A DNA stretch of 64,000 nt from Massospora cicadina (Eukaryota > Entomophthoromycota > Entomophthoromycetes > Entomophthorales > Entomophthoraceae). Position 1 is the stretch's first letter. Each line of letters opens with the position of its first letter. The stretch is taken from the NCBI GenBank assembly GCA_022478985.1, contig JAKSZP010002679.1:1-64000 (forward strand), in the 5' to 3' direction. The notes below the pieces were generated by a model, which was not told the origin of the DNA, made no database searches, and saw only the letters and a list, made by a program, of their open reading frames with translations. Both the position numbers and the translations under genes were made by a program. Positions 10,051 to 20,990 of the stretch are shown in pieces.

Positions 10051-12943
10051 TATTTTATTTAACTGAGGTAAGCTGACCAGGGGACAGACATTACCGAATA
10101 TATGTGAAACTAAGAGAATAACTAAGAAATATAAAAATTGGGCACCCCAGGGTACTCAAGTTACCCCTGTTGCCAGCGGGACTGCCAGGTATGGGGGGGG
10201 TTGGTGCACTACTCCGAGGGGGCTTCCCCTGCTATGGAGCAGGTGTGAAGGAAAGGATCTGTGTGGAGGAACCAGAGTGGGAACCATGATTCTATGAGCG
10301 CTTTTTGTCTTGGTCTCATATATCCATAGAGCCAGGCTTGGAAGTGCTCTAGTAAGTGGACATGGAATCTGTTAATAATCCCATGAATGGTTGGGACCGT
10401 GCCCTTGAACGCATCTAATGCAATTGTGTGTATTGTCCACATTGCAATGGGTATTATTAGGGAGCGGAGGGTAGATGGGATTGGTGACTCAATCTGGAGT
10501 GCAAAGATACTTTTTGATATTGAGAATTTCTGTTCGTTTTGAATCTTGAGCAGGCGTGTGACTTCCTGCCATATAGCTTTGGTTGGGGGGCATGTTTCTA
10601 GGCGGTGATGTAGGTATCCTTCCCCTCCACATACTGCACATGTTTTGTGGAGGGAGTTGGAGCGGTCCGCCATCCTATAGGTCCTTCTCAAACAGCGCCA
10701 GGCGTTTGCTCTTATCCTTGGTTGTAGGAGTGGGTGGTGTGTCATTTTCCACACTGCCTTCTGTGTGGTTAAATCATAGGGAATGTCCAGCATATCTAGG
10801 TATTCTATCCTAGCTATGTTTGGGGTTGTTGCGAGCATATCTCTCTGGGGGTGGTTTTCTGGGCTTCTTAATTTTGAATTGGGGTCTGGGTCGTCCCCTT
10901 CCCTGTATAGTACCCATGTTCTCTATGGTCCATCCCATACGGCGGATAGTTTGGAGGATATGTTTGAAATGAGGGGAGGTTCCATGTGGACCCGTTGCAG
11001 TAGGGTGCTTGGAAAGGTATGAAAGTAGTCTGGGTGGACTATGTGGATTGGTTAATTTGAGCACCTGTGCAAAGTTAGTCCTTGCTGCTCTGGACCAATG
11101 TTGTTGTGGGAGGTCTGGAGCAAGGATTTCCTTTATCCAGGTACCTTTGATTTGATTGGCATGGCTCTCAAAATCTATTAGTCCCATGCCTCCGCTTGAG
11201 CGTGGACCAAATAGTGTTTCCATCCGTATAGGAGGGTGAGAGCCAGGCCACAGCCAGCCCTGGATAAGCGCGCGAATTGAGGTTATAAAGGTAGGTGAGA
11301 AGGCTATCGCATGGGCCTAGTACCACAGTATTGGGAGGATGAGCGAGTTGGCAACTGTAACTCGTCCTGTTAGTCCTGGGGTTCTTCCCTTGAGGGAGGC
11401 GACGCGTTTGGATACCCGTTATAACAGGTTACTTTCCATTGTCTCATTAGCATATCCCCCTGATTCTAGCCAGATTCCAAGGTGTCGGACAGGAGTGGTG
11501 GTGGGAGGTGTTGCAAAGGGTAAAATAATTGGGTTTTTTCTTCGAGTGTTGGTGTGAGGTTCTGATGTTGTGGCCCAATTGTTTGTGTATTTGCCTAAGA
11601 GGATGATTTCTGTCTTCCTTTTGTTGAGCGATGCATTGCTCACCTTGGAGTATTCCTCTAGAGTGCATTCCAGCTGTTGGGCATCTTCATTGTTTGCTAT
11701 ACCTGCTACGCAGTCATCTGTAAAGGCCAGTATCTTGACTGTTGGTTGTCCTTGTGTGGTTATCCCCATGAGATGTGTTTCAGTTACTCGGAGGAGCGGG
11801 TCAAAGCTGAAATTTTATAGCAGTGGGCTGAGGGGATCCCCTTGTTTGAGCCCTCTGTGTGGTTTAATCTTGTTTGTTAGGAATCCAGGGCCCCATACAG
11901 CCATGGTTGCAGATTCTGTTAGGAGCATCGCCCATTTTATGAATCTTGGTGGGAGTTTGAAGGCATGTAGACATTCTTTTAGGTATGGCCAGCTAACACG
12001 GTCATACGCCTTTTCCTGATCCAAGAAGACCAGGGCACCAGTTTCTTTGGATTGGCAAATATTTGCAACAGGGTGAATGTTGTTCCATATTGAATGCCCT
12101 GGTATAAACCCAAACTGGTTGGGTGATAGGACGTCAGATGCAATTGCGCCTAATCTAGCTGCTAGAATTTTTGTTAGAATTTTTGTGTCAGTGTTGGAGA
12201 GTGCAATTGGGTGCCAGTTGGCCAGGTCCAACTTGTCACCCTTTTTATACAAGGTTATAACGTAGGATTTCATGGCCTCCTGGTAATAGGCGTGTTTCCA
12301 ACAAACTCTGGTTTATTGACGCCAATAGGAGGGGGCGATTTGTTGAAAATATTTATTTTAAAAAATTCGTAGGGCATCCCATCAGGCCCTGGGCATTTCC
12401 TATGTGGTGCACCGCGAATTGTTTCCCAAAGCTCCTCCTATGTGATAAGGGATAGTATATTGTAATTTGGTGGTGTACTTTGTATCTTGGCAGTTTGAAT
12501 AAATTCTATAAATTTTTGTGGATCTGTTGGCATATCACGATATAATTTGGTGTAATAGCGGTGTACCTCCGCCTTGACCTCCTCAGGGTCAGTTGCCACA
12601 GTGCCGTTGGTCTTGCAGACCTGTATGCATGTGGGCTGGTTTCTGCGGGAGTGGAATTGGCAGAAAAAGTATGTCAAACAGGTTTCACCTTCCTTTATGA
12701 ACTTACCTTTGTTCAATACTTTGATTCTGTGTTGGTGTTCAAAGATGAAATTGTTAAGTCGGGCTGAAATTTTTGCCCATTTGCATCCCCAATTAGGGCT
12801 ATAGCCAGATCTCAGAGTATTTATTTCCAGGTGGTTTAGTTCTGCCAAGGTATGCTTGATTGTGGCTGTGTCCGCGGTGTACTTGCATGATGCAATATAT
12901 CAGGTTTTGTTGATTAAATCTTTTTGAAATTTTCCCATGTTCT
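10051..12943 (-). mobile_element. LINE B, 3' part (Tad1-like)
   Basis: Minus-strand LINE from a related subfamily. The 3' tail (TTAAATAAAATAAA on the minus strand) lies at 10051-10066, then a short 3' UTR, then ORF2. It is interrupted at 12943 by Ty3-1 and resumes at 18915. Protein-level similarity to LINE 1 and 2 runs through the whole ORF2, but the codons differ widely, so it is not the same subfamily. Confidence 0.8.
10209..12900 (-). pseudogene. LINE B ORF2, RT to C-terminal finger
   Basis: In minus-strand order: linker (12848-12438, M-A-E-L-N-H-L-E-I...), RT fingers and palm (12273-11815, with KKGDKLDLANWHPIALSN and the QFGFIPGHSIW and DQEKAYDRVSW blocks), RT catalytic box A-F-T-D-D-C (11769-11419), thumb (11223-10810, FGPRSSGGMGLIDF) and C-terminal region (10838-10209) with a C-x2-C-x8-H-x4-C finger (CAVCGGEGYLHHRLETC). 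The protein copies cDNA from the element RNA at the nicked target. Compared with LINE A, this copy keeps long open stretches, but adjoining pieces are in different frames and the region 12300-12440 contains stops. Confidence 0.8.
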
Positions 12944-12948
12944 GATGG
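12944..12948. repeat. Target-site duplication of Ty3-1, left
   Basis: GATGG directly before the LTR start TGTAAC; the same GATGG follows the right LTR at 18915-18919. Five-base duplications are usual for Ty3/gypsy integrases. Confidence 0.85.
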
Positions 12949-13772
12949 TGTAACGCACTGGCTCCTTCCAATGAGCCACGAATGAGTTGGGCAACAGGAT
13001 CCATGTCAAAGACCATAGGGCTGACAGGGCTCCTGATACTACTCTCCTGGTGCGCGCTACAAGATTGGACAAGCATCCCCTGGAAGACAGTTGCAAGTAT
13101 ACTTAACCCCAGCAACATGCCTTGACTCCAAGACAAGGTATAGAGGGAGGCAATAGCCCTCCCAAGCTCACTCTCAAAATCAAATTCTTGTTGATTTAAG
13201 CCAAACATGGCTGCAGTTAGGCAATATCTTTAAAATAAACCCAAACTATAAATATATGAATTTTAGGTTCTTTTATTTAATATTTAGCCAAGTTGATAGA
13301 AAACAGAACTGAGGAGCCTCCAGCTCCCAGTTCCTTCCCTATATACACATGTTAAAAGCTAAAATAAAATATAATATAAGCTTATGGTGCCAGCTTGAAT
13401 GATGTTTGGTGTAAACCTTACAGCAGGATCGCGGAATCTTTACTAAATGATTCCGTGCCAGTTCTGATCCTCAACAGTTCCGCGCCAGTTCCATTTCAAA
13501 TCCCAATCAAATCGCGAAACTCCCAAGCACCCATTTCATTCCATTCTTGATTTGAATCCAAATCGAATCTTGAGCCTACCCATTTTACTCATTTTCCGTT
13601 TTGTTCTGACTTGGACGCCCATCTTGCTCCTTGGCCTAATCCAAGCTCTGGCCCCTTAGGCGTCCTTGCCAGAACCAATGCCCCCTCCTCCTCCATACAT
13701 ACAGACACAGCCTGCCCTGTCTTACCAAAGATCAGGGCAATGTGATGCTGAGGATAGACCTCAACCGTCACA
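12949..13772 (-). repeat. Ty3-1 3' LTR
   Basis: Runs from TGTAACGCACTGG to ACCGTCACA. It matches the right LTR along its full length. The first 490 bp have only a handful of differences, whereas the last 330 bp (13440-13772) differ at roughly 25 to 30 sites, mostly transitions. Because the element is on the minus strand, this is its 3' LTR. Confidence 0.9.
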
Positions 13773-13784
13773 TCACCCCCCTAG
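13773..13784 (-). other. Ty3-1 polypurine tract
   Basis: On the minus strand this reads CTAGGGGGGTGA immediately before the 3' LTR start. A purine run at this place primes plus-strand DNA synthesis in LTR retrotransposons. Confidence 0.75.
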
Positions 13785-13815
13785 ACAGGAAGAACTCTTG
13801 GATTTTCTCAGGACA

Positions 13816-14658
13816 TCAGGCACAATCCCTAGCTGACTGCCATGTGGACTCCTCAATAGGATGACCCACCCAACATACCAAGAATGAACGACGTCCTCGC
13901 ACCACTTTGGTGTCAAGAATCTCCTCAACTTCATACTCTTCAGCTCCTCCTCCAGCTGGAAATAGAGGAGAAACCCTTTCAGGTGGCTGGCCAAAGAATG
14001 GCTTGAGCTGCGATACATGCAACACCGGATGGGCTCTTGACCCTTCTGGGAGCTTCAGCTCAAATGCCACCTCGTTCACCGCCCTCACTACCTGATATGG
14101 GCCCAACGCCACCGGCCCCAATTTCTGGCTCCTTACAGGCAAGGCATAGTTCTGAGCATTCACCAAGACCCAATCACCTCTCTTGAAAGCTCTACCTTCA
14201 GATCTATGCCAGTCCGCCTTCCTCTTCTGAGCTGCGACTGCCACCACCAAATTCTTCTTCAGGAGCTCCAGGGTGTCCCAGGTATCTCGCGACAGCTCAT
14301 CTGCCGCTGGATTCTGACCTTGCTCCCTGGGCCCCATACCCTCTGGGTGTTGGCCATGATTTGCGAAAAATGGGGTCATGCCCGTGGATGAATGCTTATG
14401 ATCGTTATAAGCAAATTGAGCCAGCTTCACCCAATATACCCAGTCATCCTGCCGCCCTGAGACATAGCACCTCAAATATTGCTTCAATATCTGATTTACT
14501 CTCTCAGTTTGGCCGTCTGACTGAGGATGGTATGCTGATGAATGGCAAGCCTTGATCTTTAGATTTCCCCAACATGTGGAGCCAAAATTTAGATGTAAAT
14601 TGTGGACCACAATCCGACACAATCTCTTCAGGCACCCCATGTCTGGAGAAAACCTCAT
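13816..14658 (-). pseudogene. Ty3-1 integrase C-terminal half and chromodomain
   Basis: A 280-codon open stretch. The integrase core end is visible at residues 35-60 (AYHPQSDGQTERVNQ, with the catalytic Glu of the D,D-35-E triad). A linker follows, then the GPY/F-type C-terminal module (KLGPVALGPYQVV). The last 50 residues form a chromodomain (EEYEVEEILDTK, then FLVCWVGHPIEESTW); the usual W-K-G is W-V-G here. Chromodomains direct integration to chromatin carrying particular histone methylation. It stops after S-A-R-D-C-A, slightly short of a full chromodomain. Confidence 0.85.
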
Positions 14659-15309
14659 TTACAAAAATCTGTCCTGCCACCTTTGCAGAAATGGTTGACT
14701 GACAAGGGAAAAACTGCATATTTAGTCAGGCGATCCACCACCACCATCAAGGCATCCATCCCCTGTGACTTGGGCAGTCCTGTGATGAAGTCCACACTCA
14801 CTGAGGACCATGGCCTAGAAGGAATTTGAAGCGGCTTCAATTTCCCCCGGTGCCACCCATTGGGCCTTTGCCCTGGCACAAACCACACAATGCGAAACAT
14901 ACTTCCACACCGCCACACCCACACCTCTCCACGAATAGTGACGGCGAACAAGATCTTTTGTCTTCTGTTGACCGGGATGACCTGCCAGAGGATGGTCGTG
15001 ATTATCTGCCATTACCTCTTGTTTCAGACTCTTCACAGGGACCCAAATCCTTCCCTCATGGTGTATGATACCACCCCAAACCGAGAATCCCGCATGCCCC
15101 CTGCTTGCCTCACCTTCTCCTATCTCTTCTCTTATCCATTGGCCCATCTCACATCTTTGCTGTGCAGTCCGGATTCTTCCTGCCATTCCTTCTCTCCAGC
15201 CCTGGATCGTTGCAAACAGGTTCTGTGGCAACATCATGGCTGTATTGAACTTCCTCAACTCCTCATTGGAAAACACCAGTCCAGAATCATGGCTCAATAA
15301 ATCTGGCAA
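14655..15309 (-). pseudogene. Ty3-1 integrase N-terminal half
   Basis: Contains the H-H-C-C zinc domain ([12 protein letters not shown], then CVVCARAK) in the 15309-14815 frame, and the first catalytic Asp region (SVDFITGLP, then [10 protein letters not shown]) in the overlapping 14951-14655 frame. The frame changes between the two near 14830, so at least one shift separates them. The enzyme would insert element cDNA into the host chromosome. Confidence 0.8.
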
Positions 15310-16500
15310 GATATTTTGTTTTCCGGCTTGTATTCAATCTGCAGGTCATATTGAACCAACTCTAAGTGCCACCGGGCCTGCCTCTGGTTCATCAGGCATG
15401 GGGACTTATAGTATTCTAAGGCTTGATGGTCCGTTCGGATGACAACTGGGTGCCTGGCATACAATAGGTGGTGTTGCCACTCCCCCAAAGCTGCAACTAT
15501 TGCCAAAAGTTCCTTATCATAAACTGGATAGTTGGTTTCAGCTGGTGCCATCTTCCAACTGAAGTAACAGACAGGATGTTCAACTCCATCCTTACCCTCC
15601 TGCAACAACATGGCTTCAAGTGCAAAATTTGATGCGTCAGTCTCTACCACGAATGGTTTGTTTGGGTCAGGGTGTGCCAGAACTGGGGCTGTCAGCAGAC
15701 TCGTCTTCACTTTCTGAAATGCCCTCTCCTCAGCCCCCCCCAAACGAACGGCATGTCTCCTGTCAGTCTTGTCAACAGCACAGCCCATTGGGCCAGATCC
15801 CTAGAAAAACTCCGCACGAAATTTACCACCCCCAAAAAACTTTGCACTTCAGTCCTATTCCCAGGGGCCTTCCATTCCCGCACCGCCCGCAACTTATCAG
15901 GACAGATCGCTATCCCTTCTTGGAGGACCACGTTCCCTAGGAAGGACACTGATTCCTTATTGAACTCGCACTTGGATGGCTTCAACTTCAAGCCCGCATT
16001 CCTAACCACCTCCAACACACTTCTCACATCCCTCACATGGTCCTGTGCTGTCTAAAAAACACCAGGATGTCATCCATATAAGCAACACAACACCTACCCA
16101 CTAAGTCCCCCAATACATGATCAATCATGCGCTGGAAAACTGCAGGGGCGTTGCATAGCCCAAATGGCATAACCCTGTACTCAAAGTTTCCCAGATGACA
16201 TTTGAATGCCATATACCGCTGGTGCTCAGGGCGAACAGGAATTTGATTGAAAGCGTCCACCAAATCCAATTTGGTGAACACCACACACCCGGAGATCATG
16301 GGCAGAATGTTCTCCATGAGTGGCATTGGATAGGGGTCAGGTTCTGTCACCTTATTAAGGCATCAGAAATCAACACAAGGACGTAACTCCCCCTGACTTG
16401 GGAACCAACAGGACTGGCGAAACCACCGGCAACTTGGAAGGCACAATCAAACCCATATCCAGCATCTTATGGACATAATCCTCCAATGCCCCTCAGGCCC
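15294..16500 (-). pseudogene. Ty3-1 reverse transcriptase and RNase H
   Basis: RT palm at 16350-16033 (FTKLDLVDAFNQIPV, YRVMPFGLCNAPAVFQ and the catalytic YMDDILVF), RT thumb at 16036-15707 (FLGNVVLQEGI, SFLGVVNFVRSF), RNase H at 15788-15294 (VVETDASNFALEAML, YDKELLAIVAAL, IRTDHQALEYY). Single-base losses break the frame just after YMDDILVF near 16055 and near 15780. RT residues upstream of 16350 (about 16500-16351) are visible only in mixed frames. Confidence 0.88.
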
Positions 16501-16877
16501 ATGGATTCAACGGATAGACTGGACAACCCTTTGGTAACTCAGAGCCTTCCTTGAACTGGAATCCAAATGCAAAATCCCCTGTAGGCGAAAAAGGCGCATC
16601 ACCTTTAGGCTCAAACACTCCGCAAAATCCTGATACTCCCTTGGCAATCCTTCCACTGACACACTTGAGGTGATTCCACCCATGTGCTTCACCAACGAAC
16701 CTTGGGACTGAAACGTCCATTCACACATCCCCTGACCTCTAGGCGACAACAGAACCCTCTCTCTCTTCATATCAAACTGTGGGCAGAAATGGTGCCACCA
16801 TCTCATCCCCAGCACCACCAAATGTGGCAGGTGAGCTACGGCGTGAAACTCCTCCCTGAATACCTCCGGGCCTTGCC

Positions 16878-17273
16878 TCAACAGGACCTTGGCCTGCACT
16901 CGCCATACCGCCATTTTTTGGAGGCGTCTGCCAACGTCACCCATCCATCCTTCTGTAATGACAATCCATGGCTTCTTGCCCACTTCTCCTCAACATAATT
17001 TTCCCTGGCTCTGGTGTCAATCAAAGCTAGAACTTCACCGCAATCCCTTTCTTCATCTCCCACAAGCACATTGATGGGCAAAATCAGATAAGGATAAGAT
17101 GAAGTAAGCGGTTTATTTTGAGGCACCAGATTCACCGGCTTCTTGCGAAAATTATAAGGAGCCTTCTTACTCTGAGCCTCAGGATCCTGAGCGGTAATCT
17201 CGATGGGAATCCCTGTCTCCCGCACCTCAACCATACCCTCAGGATTTCTTTGACTCTTCTTTCCTTCCTCCAC
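16878..17273 (-). pseudogene. Ty3-1 retropepsin-like protease
   Basis: The frame contains VLALIDTRARENYVEEKW, which corresponds to the active-site region ALID-S/T-G-A-S-x-N of Ty3-type proteases. The catalytic Asp is present, but the essential glycine after D-T is replaced by Arg (D-T-R-A), so the protease would be dead. Frame decay continues to 16507. Confidence 0.75.
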
Positions 17274-17336
17274 ATAGTTAAACCCCTTAGGACCATGTAT
17301 AGGCTCTGAACCTGCCCTTCTTCCACCACTCTGTCC

Positions 17337-18085
17337 TCAGAATCCCCCTGGGGGTCGCACAAATTCCTGACGGGCCCATACCAAGCTCAACTGTCGCTCT
17401 ACCTGCAAGGCTAAACCCACCTCTTCCTCCAACGTCGCTGCAGGTTTCACCGCCGCCATTGCCAATAATAAATCAGCTTGCAAGTTTTGGCGAAACATGA
17501 GCGGAAGCTGAGACTCAGGTGCCTTTGCTGCTCTTGCCAATGCGCGGAACATCTGGACATACTCCTCCACTGACTTCTTCCCTTGACCACACTGCAGTAA
17601 CGCCGCCCAGGCCAAATCCTGCGCCTCATCTGGACATGCTGCACGGTCAATCCAATCCAGACATTCCTCCACTGATACGGGTAACCCTAATTGCTCTTCT
17701 AAAAGTTCTCACACCCAGTTTGACTGCTTTACTGGAAGTGCCAACAGAACCTGACTTAACTGCAAGGCAAACGAATCCTCTCCACCCGCTGCCTTTGTCA
17801 AATGTCCCTGAAACTGAACCTGGCTAAACGTTTGGTGGATCAGTTCCAAGTCTTCTGATTTTAAAACCGTGGGAATTCTTCCTTTGTCCTTCCCAGGCCC
17901 TACCACTTTCCCACCATCCTGGGACACACACTCTAAAACCCAGTATAATTCATGAAGCAAAAAGGCGGTGGAGAATATCACCTTCAAGAGTGTTGCACTA
18001 TGGTTATACCACTTTGGAAACACAACTTCTTCTGGCACCTCTTTTGCTTGCCACCACAACGACAGGAAAGTAAATGAGTTCTGTT
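17337..18085 (-). pseudogene. Ty3-1 Gag
   Basis: The N-terminal part is readable to about 17712 (VQFQGHLTKAAGGEDSFALQ) and the capsid-like part is at 17705-17340 (WIDRAACPDEAQDLAWAALL, then RMFRQNLQADLL-type helices). Two in-frame TGA codons, at 17709-17711 and 17337-17339, lie where the neighbouring residues suggest Arg, consistent with CGA to TGA changes. The sequence after the second TGA (GQSGGRRAG) is still readable. No CCHC knuckle was seen. The exact start is uncertain. Confidence 0.75.
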
Positions 18086-18086
18086 T
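18077..18086 (-). other. Ty3-1 primer-binding site (self-priming type)
   Basis: On the minus strand the ten bases AAACAGAACT lie two bases inside the 5' LTR edge. They are the exact reverse complement of AGTTCTGTTT inside the same LTR (minus-strand reading of 18443-18452, and of 13301-13310 in the other LTR). This is the arrangement of Tf1, whose own RNA 5' end folds back to prime cDNA synthesis. I infer that the transcript starts near 18452. Confidence 0.7.
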
Positions 18087-18088
18087 AA

Positions 18089-18914
18089 TGTAACACACTG
18101 GCTCCTTCCAATGAGCCACGAATGAGTTGGGCAACAGGATCCATGTCAAAGACCATAGGGCTGACAGGGCTCCTGATACTACTCTCCTGGTGCGCGCGCT
18201 ACAAGATTGGACAAGCATCCCCTGGAAGACAGTTGCAAGTATACTTAACCCCAGCAACATGCCTTGACTCCAAGACAAGGTATAGAGGGAGGCAATAGCC
18301 CTCCCAAACTCACTCTCAAAATCAAATTCTTGTTGATTTAAGCCAAACATGGCTGCAGTTAGGCAATATCTTTAAAATATACCCAAACTATAAATATATG
18401 AATTTTAGGTTCTTTTATTTAATATTTAGCCAAGTTGATAGAAAACAGAACTGAGGAGCCTCCAGCTCCCAGTTCCTTCCCTATATACACATGTTAAAAG
18501 CTAAAATAAAATATAATATAAGCTTATGGTGCCAGCTTGAATGATGTTTGGTGTAAACCTTACAGCAGGATCGCGGAATCTTTACTCAATGATTCCATGC
18601 CAGTTCTGATCCTCAACAGTTCCGCGCCAGTTCCATTTCAAATCCCAATTGAACCGCAAAACTCCTGAGCACCTGTTTTATTCCATTCTCAATTTGAATC
18701 CAAATCAAATCTCGAACCTACCCATTTTACTCGTTTTCTGTTTTGTTCCAACTTGGATGCCCATCTTGCTCCTTGGCCTACTCAAAGCTCCGGCCCCTTA
18801 GGCGTCCTTGCCAGAACCAACGCCACCTCCTCCTCCATACATACAGACACAGCCTGCCCTGTCTTACCAAAGATCAGGGCAATGTGATGCTGAGGATAGA
18901 CCTCAACCATCACA
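18089..18914 (-). repeat. Ty3-1 5' LTR
   Basis: Runs from TGTAACACACTGG to ACCATCACA. Being upstream on the minus strand, it holds the promoter. The AGTTCTGTTT block discussed under the primer-binding site is at 18443-18452. A two-base GC insertion near 18195 distinguishes it from the other LTR. Confidence 0.9.
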
Positions 18915-18919
18915 GATGG
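18915..18919. repeat. Target-site duplication of Ty3-1, right
   Basis: GATGG directly after the right LTR, identical to 12944-12948. The LINE B reading resumes here (D-P-I-C-D-G on the minus strand) and continues at 12943. Confidence 0.85.
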
Positions 18920-19830
18920 GATCCAAAGTGAATGGGGCTGTGAATTCTGGGTTTGTAGCCTTGTTTTCAACCCAGTCAGATATCTCAGGCAATCTTATAT
19001 TTTCTGGGTGTAGCTTTCTCCAAGATGACACCTGTGTGTGGGATTGGGTTGGCGCTAACTGCACTGTAACTAATTGGTGATCAGAAAAATTGATCTTTTT
19101 TGTTGTGAATTTAGAGATTCTTGAGTGGTGGGATTGTGGGATGAGGATGTGGTCAATACAACTCATTGATATAAGCAGTCCCTCACATATGTTGGGTCTT
19201 GTCATATGGGGAAGGATTGGTGAATTGGGAGGAAGAGTATCCTGTAAGCCAAGAGATGCCTTCATTGTGCGATATTCAATGTGTCCAGGTGGGTATCCCC
19301 TGGGATTAGGCCATCGATCTGTATTGGAGTTATCCCAGCAGTTGAAATTGCCTAACATGATGATATCTGGTGAGAGGGTGAGGGTAGAAATTTTTTCAAA
19401 ATTTTTTTCTCTCAGTTGCAGTGCATGGTGCATAGATACATGCTAACAAAATTATTTCATCTTGGCATGTGATTGTTGCTACCAGGACTCAACCATACGA
19501 ATGTGATGATGAATTTGTAATTTTAAATTTTTTGTTGTTTTAGACTATCACCCCACAGTGAGATGTCCATACTGATTGTGATAGTTTGACCCTGGTTGAC
19601 TAGGATTCTTCTTCCCCTTGTAGGCAGTGGGTTTCTTGGATGGCCAAGATATCTACAAGAGGTTTTCACAGGAATGCCAGATTTTTGGCTTGGGACATAT
19701 GAGCCCAGGCTCCCACAATATTTAACATTCCTATTGATACTGAGGTGCCCACGGCGCCTCAGGAGCGGTTGGGAGGACCCTCTGGCCCTATCCCACTGCA
19801 GCTCATTTTGGCTATGCTCCACATCTGTAC
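18915..19830 (-). pseudogene. LINE B ORF2, endonuclease domain
   Basis: Two readable pieces, 19822-19523 and 19433-18905. The second carries MLGNFNCWDN, corresponding to the GD-F/M-N-x-W motif of APE-type endonucleases, a PNICEGLLISMSCIDHILIP block (the S-x-I-D motif) and KINFSDHQLVTV (the terminal S-D-H). The first piece has the DISLWGD region and the 5' half in a different frame. The nuclease nicks target DNA for target-primed reverse transcription. The ORF is cut by Ty3-1 immediately after the endonuclease. Confidence 0.8.
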
Positions 19831-20001
19831 TCCAACTCTTTCACTGCCATTGTTGGTTCCCTTGATCTGACCCAATGATTCAAGGGAATTACAGTTTTCT
19901 GCATTTTGCATCAACTTTTCCTGCACAGGTCTCATGTTGATTTGATGCAGGTTGTTGATTGGATTTTATATTTTTGAGGTTCAACTTTGTTGTATTGTGC
20001 A

Positions 20002-20990
20002 CTACATTTTCACCCAAATTGCAGTTGCATTGTTCCTCAGTATATGCATGACTGATGATGCTTTGTAGCTCAGCCTGGTTACTATGAAAAACTTTGACCT
20101 GGGCATATTATTCTGATTGGTTGGTTTGGTGAATATCTGAAATATCCTCCTGAATTTTTCCGTGGTTAATAGTGGATTCTGCATATGCCACCACTTCAGC
20201 TGCTGCTCTCTTGCAGGCTTTTTGTGCTGCCTTATAATATTTACTTGTAACTGGGTCCACAATAGAGTATAGTCCATCTTTACCCCAGTGGAATAGGTGT
20301 GGCCATCAGTCATTTTGGTGAAGTTTTTATTATCTTCATCTATAGCTTCTTCACAAAAATCATTTTCTATCAAGCCCTCTTTTACAGGGCATGCATATTC
20401 CTTGTGGCCCAGTGAGCCACAGTGGTTACAAATGGGTGGTGCATATTCTGGTATAACTTGGAATGCAGCTGACTGGCCCCCATCTGCAAAGTAAAATTCT
20501 GCTGCATGGGGAATTCAGGATAAATCCTCTTCCACTTCTGGGAAGGGGTTGATTACAGCAATAGCTTTGTCTGTGTACAGGTTGGGTATTAAGCAAAATT
20601 GCTGTAATTCAAGTTGTTGGATTTCTCCATAGGCCACAAGACCTTTGCAGAGCTCCTCCTCAATTACCTTATGAGGAAGGTTGGTGGGGAGCGAGTCAAA
20701 GGAGATGAACAAAGTTTTTGCTTTGTTCCATCTGGTGCGCACAGTGTGCACAATTTTTTGCCCTCAGGGAGGGCAATTTCCATACAGATTTTTGCTGCGG
20801 CATCAGCTTCATCAGCTGTTTCAAAACCAATATTGATCCAGCCATAGCCTATGTTGTTGGTGGCTACGTACACCATGTGAGGGAAAAGTGAGGGCTGTGC
20901 CTCATATATTTTCTCCCACAGGGTTGGTGATTATCCCCAAGGAAGAGTCTGATCCCATGTTCCACCTTTGACAAAGGTTGGTTGAATTGA
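20002..20990 (-). pseudogene. LINE B ORF1 (RRM-like, CCHC)
   Basis: Three overlapping frames. At 20876-20664, GWINIGFETADEADAAAKIC and IALPEGKK correspond to the first RRM-like module. At 20751-20515, TLFISFDSLPTNLPHKVIEE and LVAYGEIQQLELQQF form the second, with TDKAIAVINP. A zinc knuckle, CNHCGSLGHKEYAC, is readable near 20435-20390, and 20373-20002 holds the C-terminal tail. The 5' end of the element is not sharply defined; the family leader hairpins are not recognisable beyond about 20990. Confidence 0.75.

Larger units (their letters stand above)
12949..18914 (-). mobile_element. Ty3-1: chromodomain Ty3/gypsy retrotransposon
   Basis: A complete but inactive LTR retrotransposon of 5966 bp, inserted in minus orientation into the endonuclease-to-RT linker of LINE B. 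It has two LTRs of about 825 bp that start TGT and end ACA, a 5-bp target duplication, a polypurine tract, a self-complementary primer-binding site and the order Gag, protease, RT, RNase H, integrase, chromodomain. This order and the chromodomain place it among chromoviruses; the priming signal points to the Tf1/sushi type. Coding parts contain stops and frameshifts. Confidence 0.92.

Noticed and set aside
14860..15442. Long plus-strand open frames across Ty3-1
   Set aside because: They are antisense to clear integrase and RNase H coding sequence and show no domain.
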